From Bacteroidetes bacterium GWE2_42_24 (GTDB lineage Bacteria; Bacteroidota; Bacteroidia; Bacteroidales; TTA-H9), in assembly GCA_001768515.1 (NCBI GenBank), contig MEOA01000027.1, positions 1-60,612 on the forward strand: DNA of 60,612 bases, given 5' to 3'. Made by a program: the position numbers and the translations under genes. The notes below the pieces were generated by a model. The model was not told where the DNA came from and did no database searches. It saw nothing but the letters and a program-made list of their open reading frames with translations. Of the stretch, positions 45,762-55,360 are shown piece after piece (the first letter of the stretch is position 1; each line of letters starts with the position of its first letter).

Positions 45762-47513
45762 ATGATAAAAATCCTCACCCTGGTTTTAATATTGCTACTT
45801 GATGTAAATACCTATGCCCAACAAACTGCTGCGGCTAAACTTGCAGACATGACAAGTGGATATGACATTCAGGACAGCGTTTTAATAACAACCAGAGACG
45901 GTGCAATTATATCGGCAATGGTGGCCCGCAAAAAAGGAGATGTAACCCCGAAACCGGTAATCCTTCAATATACCATCTACGTCAGGGATAATGGCAGAGA
46001 TCTCCGAACAATAAAAGAATCTGTTGACAATGGTTATGTAGGAGTAATTGCGTACTCAAGAGGCAAACGTTTTAGTCCTGATGAGATATTCCCTTATGAA
46101 AACGAGGCAAACGACACTTATGATGTTATAGATTGGATCAGCAGGCAGGAGTGGTGTAACGGAAGTGTCGGAATGTATGGCGGCAGTTACAACGGGTTCA
46201 CACAATGGGCTGCCTGCAAAACACTTCACCCTGCTCTTAAAACAATTGTTCCTTATGTTGCTGCACGACCCGGGAATGGGCTGCCGATGGAAAACAATAT
46301 TTTTATTAACCCCAATTATGAATGGTCGTTTTACGTTGGAAATAATAAGTATTTAGATACTGCAGCAGGCAATGACAGACAACGATTCAGAAGAATGCAG
46401 TTTAAGTGGTGGGATTCGGGGGCTGCCTATAATAAGATGGATAGCATTGATGGCACGCCAAACAAATTGTTCCAGCGATGGATAAGCCATCCTGCATTTG
46501 ATAGCTATTGGCAAAGCATGACCCCCTACCAAAAAGATTTTGCACAAATAAAAATACCTGTATTGGCATTTGATGGTTACTACAACGACGGGCAAAGTTC
46601 AGGTTTGTACTATTTGAGAGAATTGCAAAAGTATAGTCCCGAAACACCCGCTTACCTTATCATCGGGCCTTATGGTCACTTTGGCACTCAAAGAGGCGGA
46701 GAATCTGTTTTGTATGATTACAGCGTGGATTCTGTTGCACTATTCAATATAAGTGCAATCACATATCAATGGTTTGACCATATTTTGAAAGATGGTCCAA
46801 AACCGTCTATGTTGAAAGATAAAATCAACTATGAAGTAATGGGTGCAAATGAATGGCGAAGTGCACCATCAATTGACAAAATGAGCAATGGTTCCATGAC
46901 GCTATATCTGACTGCTACCAAAGCAGGAAGATTTTACGCTGCTGATTCACATATGCCTGACAGAACTGGTTTTTTAACGCAGGACGTAGATTTTGCCGAC
47001 AGGGAAAACAGCAATAACAATTATTACCCGGATCCAATAATCAGAAAAGACATCGACACGAGCAACGGGTTTTATTTCATCAGCGACCCTTTAGAAGAAA
47101 CAATTTTAATCAATGGGTCATTCGCGGGCGAAATCAGTGCAAGCATCAACAAAAAGGATATCGACATCGGAGTAACATTATATGAAGTAATGCCGGATGG
47201 TGAGTATTTTCATCTCTCCTATTTCATAGGCAGAGCGAGTTATGCCCGCGATATTACACACCGGCAACTTCTGACACCCAACACCAAAGTAACCATACCA
47301 TTCTCAAATACCCATTTGATAAGCAAACAGTTAAGCAAAGGCAGCAGAATTCTGATTCATCTAAATGTCAATAAAAACCCGTTTTCAGAATTAAATTACG
47401 GGACAGGCAAAACGGTAACCGAAGAAACCATAAATGATGCGAAAGAGCCACTAAGAATAAAATGGTATAACGATAGTTTTGTGAAAATACCTGTAACTAC
47501 CCACTTAAACTAG
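45762..47513 (+). CDS. CocE/NonD-type (S15) alpha/beta hydrolase, exported
   Basis: A 583-residue hydrolase with a signal peptide (ILTLVLILLLDVNTYAQ). The catalytic domain (about 40-370) has the nucleophile motif SVGMYGGSYNGFTQW (Ser at about 143), a later Asp-containing segment (IPVLAFDGYYNDGQ) and the His segment YLIIGPYGHFGTQR. A C-terminal jelly-roll domain follows (about 380-583, FYFISDPLEETILINGSFAGE given in part). This is the X-Pro dipeptidyl-peptidase/CocE layout; members hydrolyse peptides or esters, including acylated antibiotics. Substrate not known. It is preceded by the 11-bp repeats and the Rhs remnant. No partner is obvious. Confidence 0.85.
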   Translation: MIKILTLVLILLLDVNTYAQQTAAAKLADMTSGYDIQDSVLITTRDGAIISAMVARKKGDVTPKPVILQYTIYVRDNGRDLRTIKESVDNGYVGVIAYSRGKRFSPDEIFPYENEANDTYDVIDWISRQEWCNGSVGMYGGSYNGFTQWAACKTLHPALKTIVPYVAARPGNGLPMENNIFINPNYEWSFYVGNNKYLDTAAGNDRQRFRRMQFKWWDSGAAYNKMDSIDGTPNKLFQRWISHPAFDSYWQSMTPYQKDFAQIKIPVLAFDGYYNDGQSSGLYYLRELQKYSPETPAYLIIGPYGHFGTQRGGESVLYDYSVDSVALFNISAITYQWFDHILKDGPKPSMLKDKINYEVMGANEWRSAPSIDKMSNGSMTLYLTATKAGRFYAADSHMPDRTGFLTQDVDFADRENSNNNYYPDPIIRKDIDTSNGFYFISDPLEETILINGSFAGEISASINKKDIDIGVTLYEVMPDGEYFHLSYFIGRASYARDITHRQLLTPNTKVTIPFSNTHLISKQLSKGSRILIHLNVNKNPFSELNYGTGKTVTEETINDAKEPLRIKWYNDSFVKIPVTTHLN

Positions 47514-47796
47514 AAAAGCACCAAAATATTCTTCATGAGCCTATAGCTTTAGATCATTATCAATAATCTTGTCCAATTATTTAAGGGTCTAAAACAATCA
47601 TCAAAAAAATCATTTCTGTACAGTAAGTTCTTTAAGTCATCAGACGTTTGCTTGGACCAAAAACCTATAAATATTTCTAAATAAACCGCTGATAGCAATT
47701 ATACTTATGCTTTCTGTCACATTGCTAACAATGTCGCCATCATTGGCAATGATTTTTTAGAGTACCTTTGGCTCTTGTTTCAAATTAGCATAAAAG
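47514..47796. other. Intergenic region without recognised feature
   Basis: About 283 AT-rich bases. No gene or clear hairpin was recognised. Confidence 0.4.
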
Positions 47797-49179
47797 GTGT
47801 ATATAAGGTTATTATTAGTTATTTTATATAGTTTTCTGGCAATTTCGGGAAGTTACGCTGATGGAGGTACTGAAGACCTCGTGAATAGAGTCACCAAAAA
47901 TGGTGAGCTATTTAAGAAAAACCTCGATCAGGCTTATCTGGAAATTCAACCTCTCCTTTTGAAGGCTCAACAGTCGAAGGATAGTTTGTCTGAACTCATA
48001 CTTATTGAAAGGAAGTGCAGGTATTTTTATGCCAAAAATCAATACGACAGCTTGAATGAAGCATCTCTTTCCCTTTTAGATCAGTCAATTCGCTATAACA
48101 ACAATTACTTTCAGGCGATGGGGCACATGTTTCAGGCAGAGGGATTTTCTGTGAATAGTTTGTATGACAGAGCAATAAAGAGCCTGACACTAGCTTATAA
48201 TCTTTTAAGTAAAGACAAGAGTGGAGATGCATTTATTTTTTTTGCCAAAGCGAATATATTGAACAGTTTTGCAAATATATATAATGACAATGGCGAACCT
48301 GAGAAGGCAGTCGAAAAGGTTAAAGAAGCTATCGGAAGCTATAACTCACTGAAGAACAATGATGATATCAATCAATTCCAATACCTGAATTACAGCAATC
48401 TTGCCGGATTATATTCTCAGTTTAATATAGATTCGGCAGAATTTTATGCCAAAAAGTCGATTGACCTAAGACCTTCCAATGTTGTTAAAGACAAGGCCAT
48501 GATGATGAATTATTATGTCTTGGGCAAAGCTTCTAAATTGAGAAATGAAAATTCCATGGCAGCAAGCTACTATCATAAAGCAATAGAAGCAAGTGTCAGA
48601 AGTGGCTCTTCGCTAAATCTTACAGAAATTTTCAATAATCTCATAGATATATATGAGAAAGAAGGGGATAAGGACAGCGTGTTGTTATATGTGAATAAAC
48701 TCAAGGAGATGCAGTTGAATATCTTACAGAGTAAATACAATGCACTTCAAAAGACTGTCATCAGTGGTGAACCAAAAAAAACATCACCTGTGTGGATTAT
48801 TTCTCTGGCAGTTATTATGAGTTTAATCATCTTTTATCTCTGGAGAAAACTCTCCGGAAAAAGGCAAGTTGATGAATCTGCATCAAATGAAGTATACAAT
48901 TCTTTGATCCAATTGTTAAAAGACAACGACCCGGGTTTCTACTTTGCTTGTGAGCAGGTATTTCCTGACTTTTCAGAAAAACTTCTGGTGATTAATCCAA
49001 CCCTTGCAAAAACTGAAATTGAGTTTTGTTTCCTGCTAAAGCTTAAACTTACAACAAAAGAGATAGCTCAACTTACATTTATAGAGCCCCGGACGGTGCA
49101 AAACAAGAAATACAGGATAAGAAAGCGATTAGAAATTCCTTCCTCAGCCGATATCTATGTCTGGCTGGATAACATTTAA
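47797..49179 (+). CDS. TPR-transmembrane-HTH regulator
   Basis: A 460-residue sensor-regulator typical of Bacteroidota. It has a signal peptide (LLLVILYSFLAISGSYA), then TPR-like helical repeats over about 40-320 (YNNNYFQAMGHMFQAEG, IKSLTLAYNLLSKDKSG, AASYYHKAIEASVRSG). One membrane segment follows (VWIISLAVIMSLIIFYLW, about 330-347), then a cytoplasmic C-terminus with a LuxR-like HTH (KLTTKEIAQLTFIEPRTVQN, KYRIRKRLEIP). Such proteins sense something outside and act directly on transcription. The start is a GTG. It lies directly upstream, on the same strand, of the large T9SS protein, which may be its target. Confidence 0.75.
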   Translation: MYIRLLLVILYSFLAISGSYADGGTEDLVNRVTKNGELFKKNLDQAYLEIQPLLLKAQQSKDSLSELILIERKCRYFYAKNQYDSLNEASLSLLDQSIRYNNNYFQAMGHMFQAEGFSVNSLYDRAIKSLTLAYNLLSKDKSGDAFIFFAKANILNSFANIYNDNGEPEKAVEKVKEAIGSYNSLKNNDDINQFQYLNYSNLAGLYSQFNIDSAEFYAKKSIDLRPSNVVKDKAMMMNYYVLGKASKLRNENSMAASYYHKAIEASVRSGSSLNLTEIFNNLIDIYEKEGDKDSVLLYVNKLKEMQLNILQSKYNALQKTVISGEPKKTSPVWIISLAVIMSLIIFYLWRKLSGKRQVDESASNEVYNSLIQLLKDNDPGFYFACEQVFPDFSEKLLVINPTLAKTEIEFCFLLKLKLTTKEIAQLTFIEPRTVQNKKYRIRKRLEIPSSADIYVWLDNI

Positions 49180-49340
49180 TTCTTCGTAAATTTCAGAATA
49201 TCAATGTTGAGTAGCTGTTGTGTAGCTATTTTTAAGCAAATGGTAATGCATGAAGTAGGCTTAATTTGATCATTGACAGGATTGTCGTTTACTTTTGGCC
49301 AACTTTTTCACTCAATGTTAATATTCTAAACTTAAATTTT

Positions 49341-52300
49341 ATGATTAAAAAAACTACACTCCTATTTTTAACATGTATGTTTGCATTGCTAAATGCAAAT
49401 CTGCTTGCTCAGGTGTGGGAGCCTGTTGGTAATCCTGCAGGAATATCAGCAGGTGGCGCTGGCCGTTTGGCGCTTAAAGTAGATATGCAGGACAATGTTG
49501 TTGTGGGGTATTATGATGTCTCAGTTGCAAAAGGATCTGTTCAGAGATTTGAAGCAAACAACTGGACTTATCTGGGAGGAGGTCCTGGCATGACTTCAGG
49601 CTATGCCACATACAACTCATTATCGCTTGATAACCAGGGTGTAGTTTATTTCACCAATCAAGCTTCCGGACCTGCAACAGGCCTAAATGTTCACAAATTC
49701 ATAAATAATGCTTGGGAAAGTCTGCCTGATGCAACAACTGCCACGATTAATTTTCAGGCATCAGCAGTTTCATCAAACGGAACTTTATTTGTTGCCACAG
49801 GAGAAAATTCAGGCACTGTAAAGCGATTTGTAAACGGGGCATGGGAACAGGTTGGCAATACAGGCATTTTTGGGGGTCTGCCATATTATTTAACTTTAAC
49901 AATTGCTAACGATGACAGAATTTATGTAAGCTGGAATAATAACGGCTTTGTACATGTTTACACCAATACTGTTAATGCCTCAACAACTGATTTGTGGGAA
50001 CCCGTTGGCAATGTGGCAAATATTGCACCGGCAACAACCAGTGAAAACTATAATTCGGCAATAGCCGTTGATAATTCCAATCATTTATTTTTGGCCTATG
50101 TTTCAAACAGTGCAGGAGGCCGGAAACTGAATGTTAAAAAATATGATGGAGTAACCTGGTCGCAATTAGGCCCTGAAAACTTTACAGAGCACAGAGTTCA
50201 GCATATAAGCATAGCAATAGGAGACGACGACATAATTTATGTTGCAGCCAGTAACTGGGAAGATCAGGATTTATTGCGAAACTATGTAATGGCCTATGAT
50301 GAGGCTGCCAATGTATGGTATCAATCAGGGACAGGTTGGGCCTCTGAAGGACAAGCTACCAATAATTCACTTGCAGTAGATAGCTATGGCAATTTATTCC
50401 TGGGCTTTGTTGATTCCGGATTAGGAAAACTATCCGTTAAAAAACTTAACCTGAATATTGTTGCAGCAGATAGCCTTGAAATAACCGCACAAGGTGGAGG
50501 AACTCCCGAAATCACTACTGATGGTGGCAGTCTTCAGCTTCTGGCAACAGTCTATCCCTGGCAAGCAAGCCAGCAAGTGGTGTGGAGTGTTATTTCGGGA
50601 GAGAATTTTGCAACCATTGATCAAAATGGTGTGCTTACCGCCATTGCATCAAATGCCGTAGTAACTGTTAAAGCACAAACAGCAGAAAATAGCTCCATTT
50701 TCAACACAATTGATGTCAACATCATCAACCAGATTAGTCCGGTACAACCTGAGGAAACGACTGTCATTGTTGAAAACAATGCCAATGCTGATATACTTTC
50801 ACTTAGTTCAACTCTTCAACTAGTGGCTATCACCACTCCACCAGAAGCTGATCAATATGTTACCTGGACAGTACAGGAAGGAACAGGAGTTCTAACTGTT
50901 GATCCAAATGGATTGGTTCAACCATTGACAGAAGGTTATGCAATTGTAAGGGCAACCAACAATGCAAATCCGGCACTTTTTGATGAAATCAGGGTAAACG
51001 TTTGGGAAAATGGTTGCACTCAATATAATGTATCCATGATGTCTGGAATGGGGTATGGGATCAATAACGGGTATTCATCAGCTGATGACTTTGTGGTCAA
51101 TAGCGAAATGAGGTTTAAGGTCGGTACCGTAAGATTAAGATTAATCGCTGAAAGTCTTACAGAGTTTACCTCTTTTAATCTTAATTTTTTGGCAAATGAC
51201 ATTGACCGACCTGGAGAACAGCTTTTTACAACAACTGTAACACCAACTACCCAAACTTTGTTTTCGCAACTTGGATCGTTTTATATTTATGATGTTCAAT
51301 TGGATCTGACTGACCAAATCCTATTAGATCAGGGAACATATTGGCTTAGTCCGGTTGCCAATACACTTAATGGAAATCTGGTGTATTGGGATGTAACAAA
51401 TATAACCGGGGGTATCGGTGGTTTTGGGCTCTTTGTTGATTACAGTGATGGCCATGGCTGGCGTGGGGTTGGTGATTTAAATGCTGTATTTGAAATCACG
51501 GGCAGCTGTACACAAATGCCATTGGTTGTAAGCACGCTCAATGGAGGTGAAGCTTCTATTTATGTGGGTGAAACATTGCAACTCCAGGCAGTTGTTAATG
51601 TTCCGGGCCTTTCACAGTCAGTTATCTGGTCAGTTGATTCAGGATCTGAATATGCTTCAGTTAATCAAGATGGTTTAGTGACTGGAATTGGAGCTGGCAT
51701 TGCTACTATAATGGCTGTTTCAGCTGATAATGCTTCTGTATTCGGCGTTCTGGATGTTACAGTTCATGATCCGAATGAGTGTATTCAACAGGTTCCCTCA
51801 AATAACATGGAAAATGGTTATACATTCGGAGGAGTTCAATTGGCAATCGATATAGAAGTCCCAAGTAGTCAAACCTTTACAATTTCAACAATAGATATCA
51901 ATACTGCAGGACTGGCAACTACATTTTCATTTGAGTTTCTTAAGGATGTTAACGGTCTTCCCGGAGATGAAGTTATTGCTACTGCAACTGGTAATATTGT
52001 ACATAATAAAGTTATTGGGTATCATGATGCATTTCTTATGTATTTTCACCAATATACCATCGAACTGGATTCAGCAGTCGTACTCACTCCCGGTACGTAT
52101 TGGATGATGTGCACATCAGACGCCGTTGCCTGGGAGTCAACAACTGTCAATATTATAGGCCAACCCGGAGCTTTTAGAAGTCAGGCCACCGGAAATGAAT
52201 GGGTATACTCCTCTACCTATAGTGAGTATGTCTATAAACTTAGCGGCTTATGTAATACCATTGAAGGGCCAGCGATAGTAACAGATCCCGAATCTTTTAC

Positions 52301-52850
52301 CGTTACATTCGATGAACCGAACGGCCAGACTACTGAAATACTTTCGATAAGTAATGAAGGAAACACTACTCTAAACTGGAGTGCCGGGATTGAGTACCTT
52401 ATAGGAACTGGCAACTGGCTTTCAGTTACCCCAAATTCAGGATCTGTTGAACCCGGTCAATCGATGGATGTCGATGTTAGTTTTAATGCCCAGGGCATAC
52501 AGGGAGAAAATCTGCTCACTGCAAACATAATACTAAGCAGTAACGATCCCATAACACCTGAGAAAACTGTTCCTTGCATGATGACATTGACTGTAGGCAT
52601 CGAAAACCAAGCTCTTTCCAACCTGAAAGTATATCCAAATCCGGCTTTCAATGAAATCAATTTTGAATTAACGGATGATATAATTTCAGTTGGTTTAATC
52701 GATGCTCTTGGACAGATGACGAAGGAAGAAACAGTTAACGGAAAATCCTCGTTAAAGTGGGATACAAGCAATCTGCCCGGCGGTATATTTTACCTTGTGT
52801 TCAAGGACAAGTCAGGGAATAATCTTTACAAGAAAATAATTATCATGTAG
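49341..52850 (+). CDS. Large T9SS-secreted protein with Big_2 domains
   Basis: A 1169-residue secreted protein. Signal peptide at 1-24 (LLFLTCMFALLNANLLAQ). A propeller-like N-terminal region covers about 25-370 (repeats such as WEPVGNPAG and WEPVGNVAN). Three Big_2-type Ig modules are seen near 393-490, 500-560 and 735-810 (DGGSLQLLATVYPWQASQQV, WSVDSGSEYASVNQDGLV). Two copies of a beta-rich module beginning with a Cys (CTQYNVSMMSGMGYG and CIQQVPSNNMENGYTFG) follow in alternation. A BACON-like domain precedes the end, and a T9SS type A sorting domain closes it (LKVYPNPAFNEINFEL, LPGGIFYLVFKD). The ATG at 49341 starts the signal peptide. It is a surface adhesin or glycan-binding protein. Confidence 0.85.
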   Translation: MIKKTTLLFLTCMFALLNANLLAQVWEPVGNPAGISAGGAGRLALKVDMQDNVVVGYYDVSVAKGSVQRFEANNWTYLGGGPGMTSGYATYNSLSLDNQGVVYFTNQASGPATGLNVHKFINNAWESLPDATTATINFQASAVSSNGTLFVATGENSGTVKRFVNGAWEQVGNTGIFGGLPYYLTLTIANDDRIYVSWNNNGFVHVYTNTVNASTTDLWEPVGNVANIAPATTSENYNSAIAVDNSNHLFLAYVSNSAGGRKLNVKKYDGVTWSQLGPENFTEHRVQHISIAIGDDDIIYVAASNWEDQDLLRNYVMAYDEAANVWYQSGTGWASEGQATNNSLAVDSYGNLFLGFVDSGLGKLSVKKLNLNIVAADSLEITAQGGGTPEITTDGGSLQLLATVYPWQASQQVVWSVISGENFATIDQNGVLTAIASNAVVTVKAQTAENSSIFNTIDVNIINQISPVQPEETTVIVENNANADILSLSSTLQLVAITTPPEADQYVTWTVQEGTGVLTVDPNGLVQPLTEGYAIVRATNNANPALFDEIRVNVWENGCTQYNVSMMSGMGYGINNGYSSADDFVVNSEMRFKVGTVRLRLIAESLTEFTSFNLNFLANDIDRPGEQLFTTTVTPTTQTLFSQLGSFYIYDVQLDLTDQILLDQGTYWLSPVANTLNGNLVYWDVTNITGGIGGFGLFVDYSDGHGWRGVGDLNAVFEITGSCTQMPLVVSTLNGGEASIYVGETLQLQAVVNVPGLSQSVIWSVDSGSEYASVNQDGLVTGIGAGIATIMAVSADNASVFGVLDVTVHDPNECIQQVPSNNMENGYTFGGVQLAIDIEVPSSQTFTISTIDINTAGLATTFSFEFLKDVNGLPGDEVIATATGNIVHNKVIGYHDAFLMYFHQYTIELDSAVVLTPGTYWMMCTSDAVAWESTTVNIIGQPGAFRSQATGNEWVYSSTYSEYVYKLSGLCNTIEGPAIVTDPESFTVTFDEPNGQTTEILSISNEGNTTLNWSAGIEYLIGTGNWLSVTPNSGSVEPGQSMDVDVSFNAQGIQGENLLTANIILSSNDPITPEKTVPCMMTLTVGIENQALSNLKVYPNPAFNEINFELTDDIISVGLIDALGQMTKEETVNGKSSLKWDTSNLPGGIFYLVFKDKSGNNLYKKIIIM

Positions 52851-52887
52851 TTTTTGCCTGATTTAAATTAAATCATTTTCTTAGCTG

Positions 52888-52925
52888 ATGGGAGATTTAC
52901 ACATGTAAATCTCCCATTAATTTTT
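52888..52925 (+). terminator. Rho-independent terminator after the T9SS gene
   Basis: A 12-bp stem (ATGGGAGATTTA / TAAATCTCCCAT), extendable to 14 pairs, followed by TAATTTTT, 37 bases after the T9SS-gene stop. Confidence 0.82.
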
Positions 52926-53157
52926 AACGCTTCGTGATGGTTGTACAATTGATAATAATACTGTTTTAGTCCTTTAAATAATCGGACAAACTTATAGACA
53001 AAAATCTATAACTTCATTCCAATGAAAAAGAACCTTTTTTTAACCGTTTATAAAATATCCCCATTTAGAGAGAGTCCAGGCATACCCACATAAATTAGAA
53101 AAGATCCTTTTTTTGTCTTGTCAACAGAACCAGAATTTCTATAACACTTCCCAATAT

Positions 53158-53203
53158 TTTGTTTTGTTTCTAAAATGCACTATATTTGCATCATAATAGA
53201 AAC
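53158..53203 (+). promoter_or_regulatory. abiE promoter with flanking inverted repeat
   Basis: A full Bacteroidota promoter: TTTG at 53158-53161, 19 bases, then TATATTTG at 53181-53188. A perfect inverted repeat (GTTTCTA at 53166-53172 and TAGAAAC at 53197-53203) brackets the -7 box, with a TGCA word inside each side. This fits an operator for autorepression by the AbiEi antitoxin. Confidence 0.65.
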
Positions 53204-53213
53204 AAACATAAAA

Positions 53214-53831
53214 ATGGCCTTTCTGGAATTTAAGACCAAACTGTTCGATTTGGCATGCTTTAATATTTATCAGGTATATGCATGGCACCCGGATTTTAAC
53301 CGCAATAATCTTACCCGCTGGGCTAAGAAAGGGTATCTTATCCGGCTACGGCAAGGATATTTTGCTTTTTCGGAATATAAGAGCAAGCCCGATTATTCTC
53401 TTTATTTTGCGAATCGGATTTATCGCCCCTCCTATATCAGCCTTCATACGGCATTGTCGTTCTATGGAATGATACCGGAGGCAGTGGTGCAGATTACCAG
53501 TATAACATCACTAAAAACTGCCTCATTTAATAACAACTTTGGCGAATACTCTTATAAGAATGTCAAGGAGAGCCTAATGTTCGGATACGAATTGAAGCCA
53601 ATGGCAGATAACCGCACCATACAGTTTGCCTCGCCCGAAAAAGCGTTGCTTGATTTGCTGTATCTTTATCCGTTCTACGACAGTGAACAGGAATTGGAGG
53701 AATTGCGATTAGATGAAGGCTACCTGCAAGACGATTTGAACAAGGACTTACTGATGGACTACTGTGCGAGGTTTCAAAGTAAGGCACTTGACCATCGGGT
53801 AAAACTACTTCTTAAGACGTACGATCTATGA
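53214..53831 (+). CDS. abiEi: AbiEi-type antitoxin (transcriptional regulator)
   Basis: A 205-residue protein of the AbiEi/AbiGi family. An N-terminal winged-HTH-like part (FNIYQVYAWHPDFNRNNL, RWAKKGYLIRLRQGYFAF) is followed by the AbiEi_4-type region (YISLHTALSFYGMIPEAVVQ, FASPEKALLDLLYLYPFY). In the type IV AbiE system the antitoxin does not bind the toxin but represses the operon and counteracts the toxin's effect. The ATG at 53214 is chosen because the promoter and operator (53158-53203) precede it, ruling out an earlier start at 53175. It overlaps the toxin gene by four bases (ATGA). Confidence 0.85.
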   Translation: MAFLEFKTKLFDLACFNIYQVYAWHPDFNRNNLTRWAKKGYLIRLRQGYFAFSEYKSKPDYSLYFANRIYRPSYISLHTALSFYGMIPEAVVQITSITSLKTASFNNNFGEYSYKNVKESLMFGYELKPMADNRTIQFASPEKALLDLLYLYPFYDSEQELEELRLDEGYLQDDLNKDLLMDYCARFQSKALDHRVKLLLKTYDL

Positions 53832-54616
53832 TACAGATTGAACAAATAAGAAATTATTTCCCGGTGCAAATCCGCGAGAATTCGGGTTTCGATAAGCATA
53901 TACTAAAAGAGTATTTGCAGTTGATGATTCTGGATTACCTTTCTTCTACTCCAATCATCCAAAAGATGGTTTTCATCGGTGGAACAAACCTGCGTTTGGT
54001 AAAAGGGACAGACCGGTTTTCTGAAGATTTGGATTTCGATTGTAGAGACCTGTCAAAAGACGAGTTTATTGAAGTGACAAACGGAGTAATCCAATTTTTA
54101 GAACGTTCAGGGTTGCGGGTAGAGGCTAAGGATAAAGAAAATCAGAAGCTAACGGCATTCCGGCGCAACATCCATTTTCCAGAAATATTGCTTGATTTAG
54201 GATTGAGTGGACATAAGGAAGAACGCTTTTTGATAAAGATTGAAAGTCAGAACCAAGGGATCGTCTATCCTCCGGTCATCACAAATATCAAAGGTTGCGG
54301 ATTCTTTTTCCCTTTTCCTGTTCCCTCCGATGGTATATTGTGCAGCATGAAAATTGCCGCCATGTTAGCCCGCGCAAAAGGACGTGACTTTTACGACCTG
54401 ATGTTTTTATTGTCACAAACAAAGCCCGACTATGATTTTCTTTCAAATCGTTGTGGAGTGCATAATTTGCAAGAGTTCAAACAGGCGACAGCTGAATTAC
54501 TGGAAACGGTTGATTTGAAAAAGAAGCAAAAGGACTTTGAGCATTTGCTTTTCAATAAGGCAAATAGCGGGAAGATTTTGCGGTTTGGAGAATTTATAAC
54601 TTCACTGACAGATTAA
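53828..54616 (+). CDS. abiEii: AbiEii-type nucleotidyltransferase toxin
   Basis: A 262-residue nucleotidyltransferase of the AbiEii/AbiGii family. The catalytic motif is clear: MVFIGGTNLRLVKGTDRFSE followed by DLDFD (GG-x-LR ... RxSxDLDFD). Later family motifs are MKIAAMLARAKGRDFYDLMFLL. Toxins of this type transfer nucleotides onto RNA, with tRNA acceptor stems known for MenT relatives, and act in phage abortive infection. Coupled to the antitoxin by an ATGA overlap. It is a solo pair, not linked to other defence genes here, but it adjoins the Rhs array, so this end is an accessory region. Confidence 0.88.
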   Translation: MIQIEQIRNYFPVQIRENSGFDKHILKEYLQLMILDYLSSTPIIQKMVFIGGTNLRLVKGTDRFSEDLDFDCRDLSKDEFIEVTNGVIQFLERSGLRVEAKDKENQKLTAFRRNIHFPEILLDLGLSGHKEERFLIKIESQNQGIVYPPVITNIKGCGFFFPFPVPSDGILCSMKIAAMLARAKGRDFYDLMFLLSQTKPDYDFLSNRCGVHNLQEFKQATAELLETVDLKKKQKDFEHLLFNKANSGKILRFGEFITSLTD

Positions 54617-54655
54617 TATATTGATTTTAAATATTGTAAATGGCTGTCATACGGG

Positions 54656-54682
54656 CAGGCTGTACGTCAATAAACCAGCCTG
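54656..54682. terminator. Weak hairpin after abiEii
   Basis: A 7-bp stem (CAGGCTG / CAGCCTG) with a 13-base loop lies between the abiE pair and the convergent Rhs array. There is no clear T-tract. Confidence 0.35.
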
Positions 54683-54739
54683 ATTATATAGAGGAGCAGA
54701 AACTGAAGACCTTGTAGTTACCTATAAGAATTCGAAAAA

Positions 54740-55354
54740 TTACTCGCGATTTCGTTGATAAATTCCTCCAGTATTAATGAAATCTAAATCTGCATACCAG
54801 AGCTTTTTTGTATCAAAATCGAAATAAAAACGAAATCCGGACAGCGCAAATATTTCAGAAGAATAAGCAACCTGATACATTTTTTTATACGATTGATAAT
54901 ACCAATCAGGAGTTATCCAAACACACGAGTCATCAATATTGAGTCTTTTTAACAATGTATCTAATTCCAAATCTTGACAAAATATTATATTATTTAAGCT
55001 AATTTTAATGTTTTTCTTTACAAAATCAACAATGGTTAATTGTACACTATCTATATAGCAAACATATTGCAATCCATCATAATAAATGTATTCAATATCT
55101 ATCTTAGAATGATGCATCTTAACTTTTCCATTATCATAGGAAATAGAATCAACAATATCATAATCATAATAAGATTTTATATTTAAAGGAGATCCCATTT
55201 CTCTTAACAAAGACTCCTTATCGCCTGTAATTATAATATCTGTTGATCTAAAATCTGTCATAACTAATTCTAAATCAGAACAAGGATTTTGCCCAAATAA
55301 CATTAGATAACAGCCATTTATTAAAAGAAATGTTAGTAAGAATCTCATCCTCAT
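54740..55354 (-). CDS. Secreted candidate immunity protein of Rhs cassette 3
   Basis: A 204-residue protein with a signal peptide (FLLTFLLINGCYLMLFGQ). The mature part is Asp/Tyr/Ile-rich (SYYDYDIVDSISYDNGKV, IDDSCVWITPDWYYQSYKKM) with few cysteines. No family is recognised. It begins six bases after the stop of the Rhs cassette at 55361-56269, and is last in the array. It is very AT-rich, unlike the housekeeping genes. Position, size and export signal suggest an immunity protein acting in the periplasm or at the outer membrane. This is inference from position. Confidence 0.6.
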   Translation of the reverse strand: MRMRFLLTFLLINGCYLMLFGQNPCSDLELVMTDFRSTDIIITGDKESLLREMGSPLNIKSYYDYDIVDSISYDNGKVKMHHSKIDIEYIYYDGLQYVCYIDSVQLTIVDFVKKNIKISLNNIIFCQDLELDTLLKRLNIDDSCVWITPDWYYQSYKKMYQVAYSSEIFALSGFRFYFDFDTKKLWYADLDFINTGGIYQRNRE

Positions 55355-55360
55355 TAAATT

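Larger units (their letters stand above)
52851..53213. other. Intergenic region with a terminator and the abiE promoter
   Basis: About 360 AT-rich bases between the large T9SS gene and the AbiE pair. It holds the terminator at 52888-52925 and the abiE promoter/operator at 53158-53203; nothing else was recognised. Confidence 0.5.
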
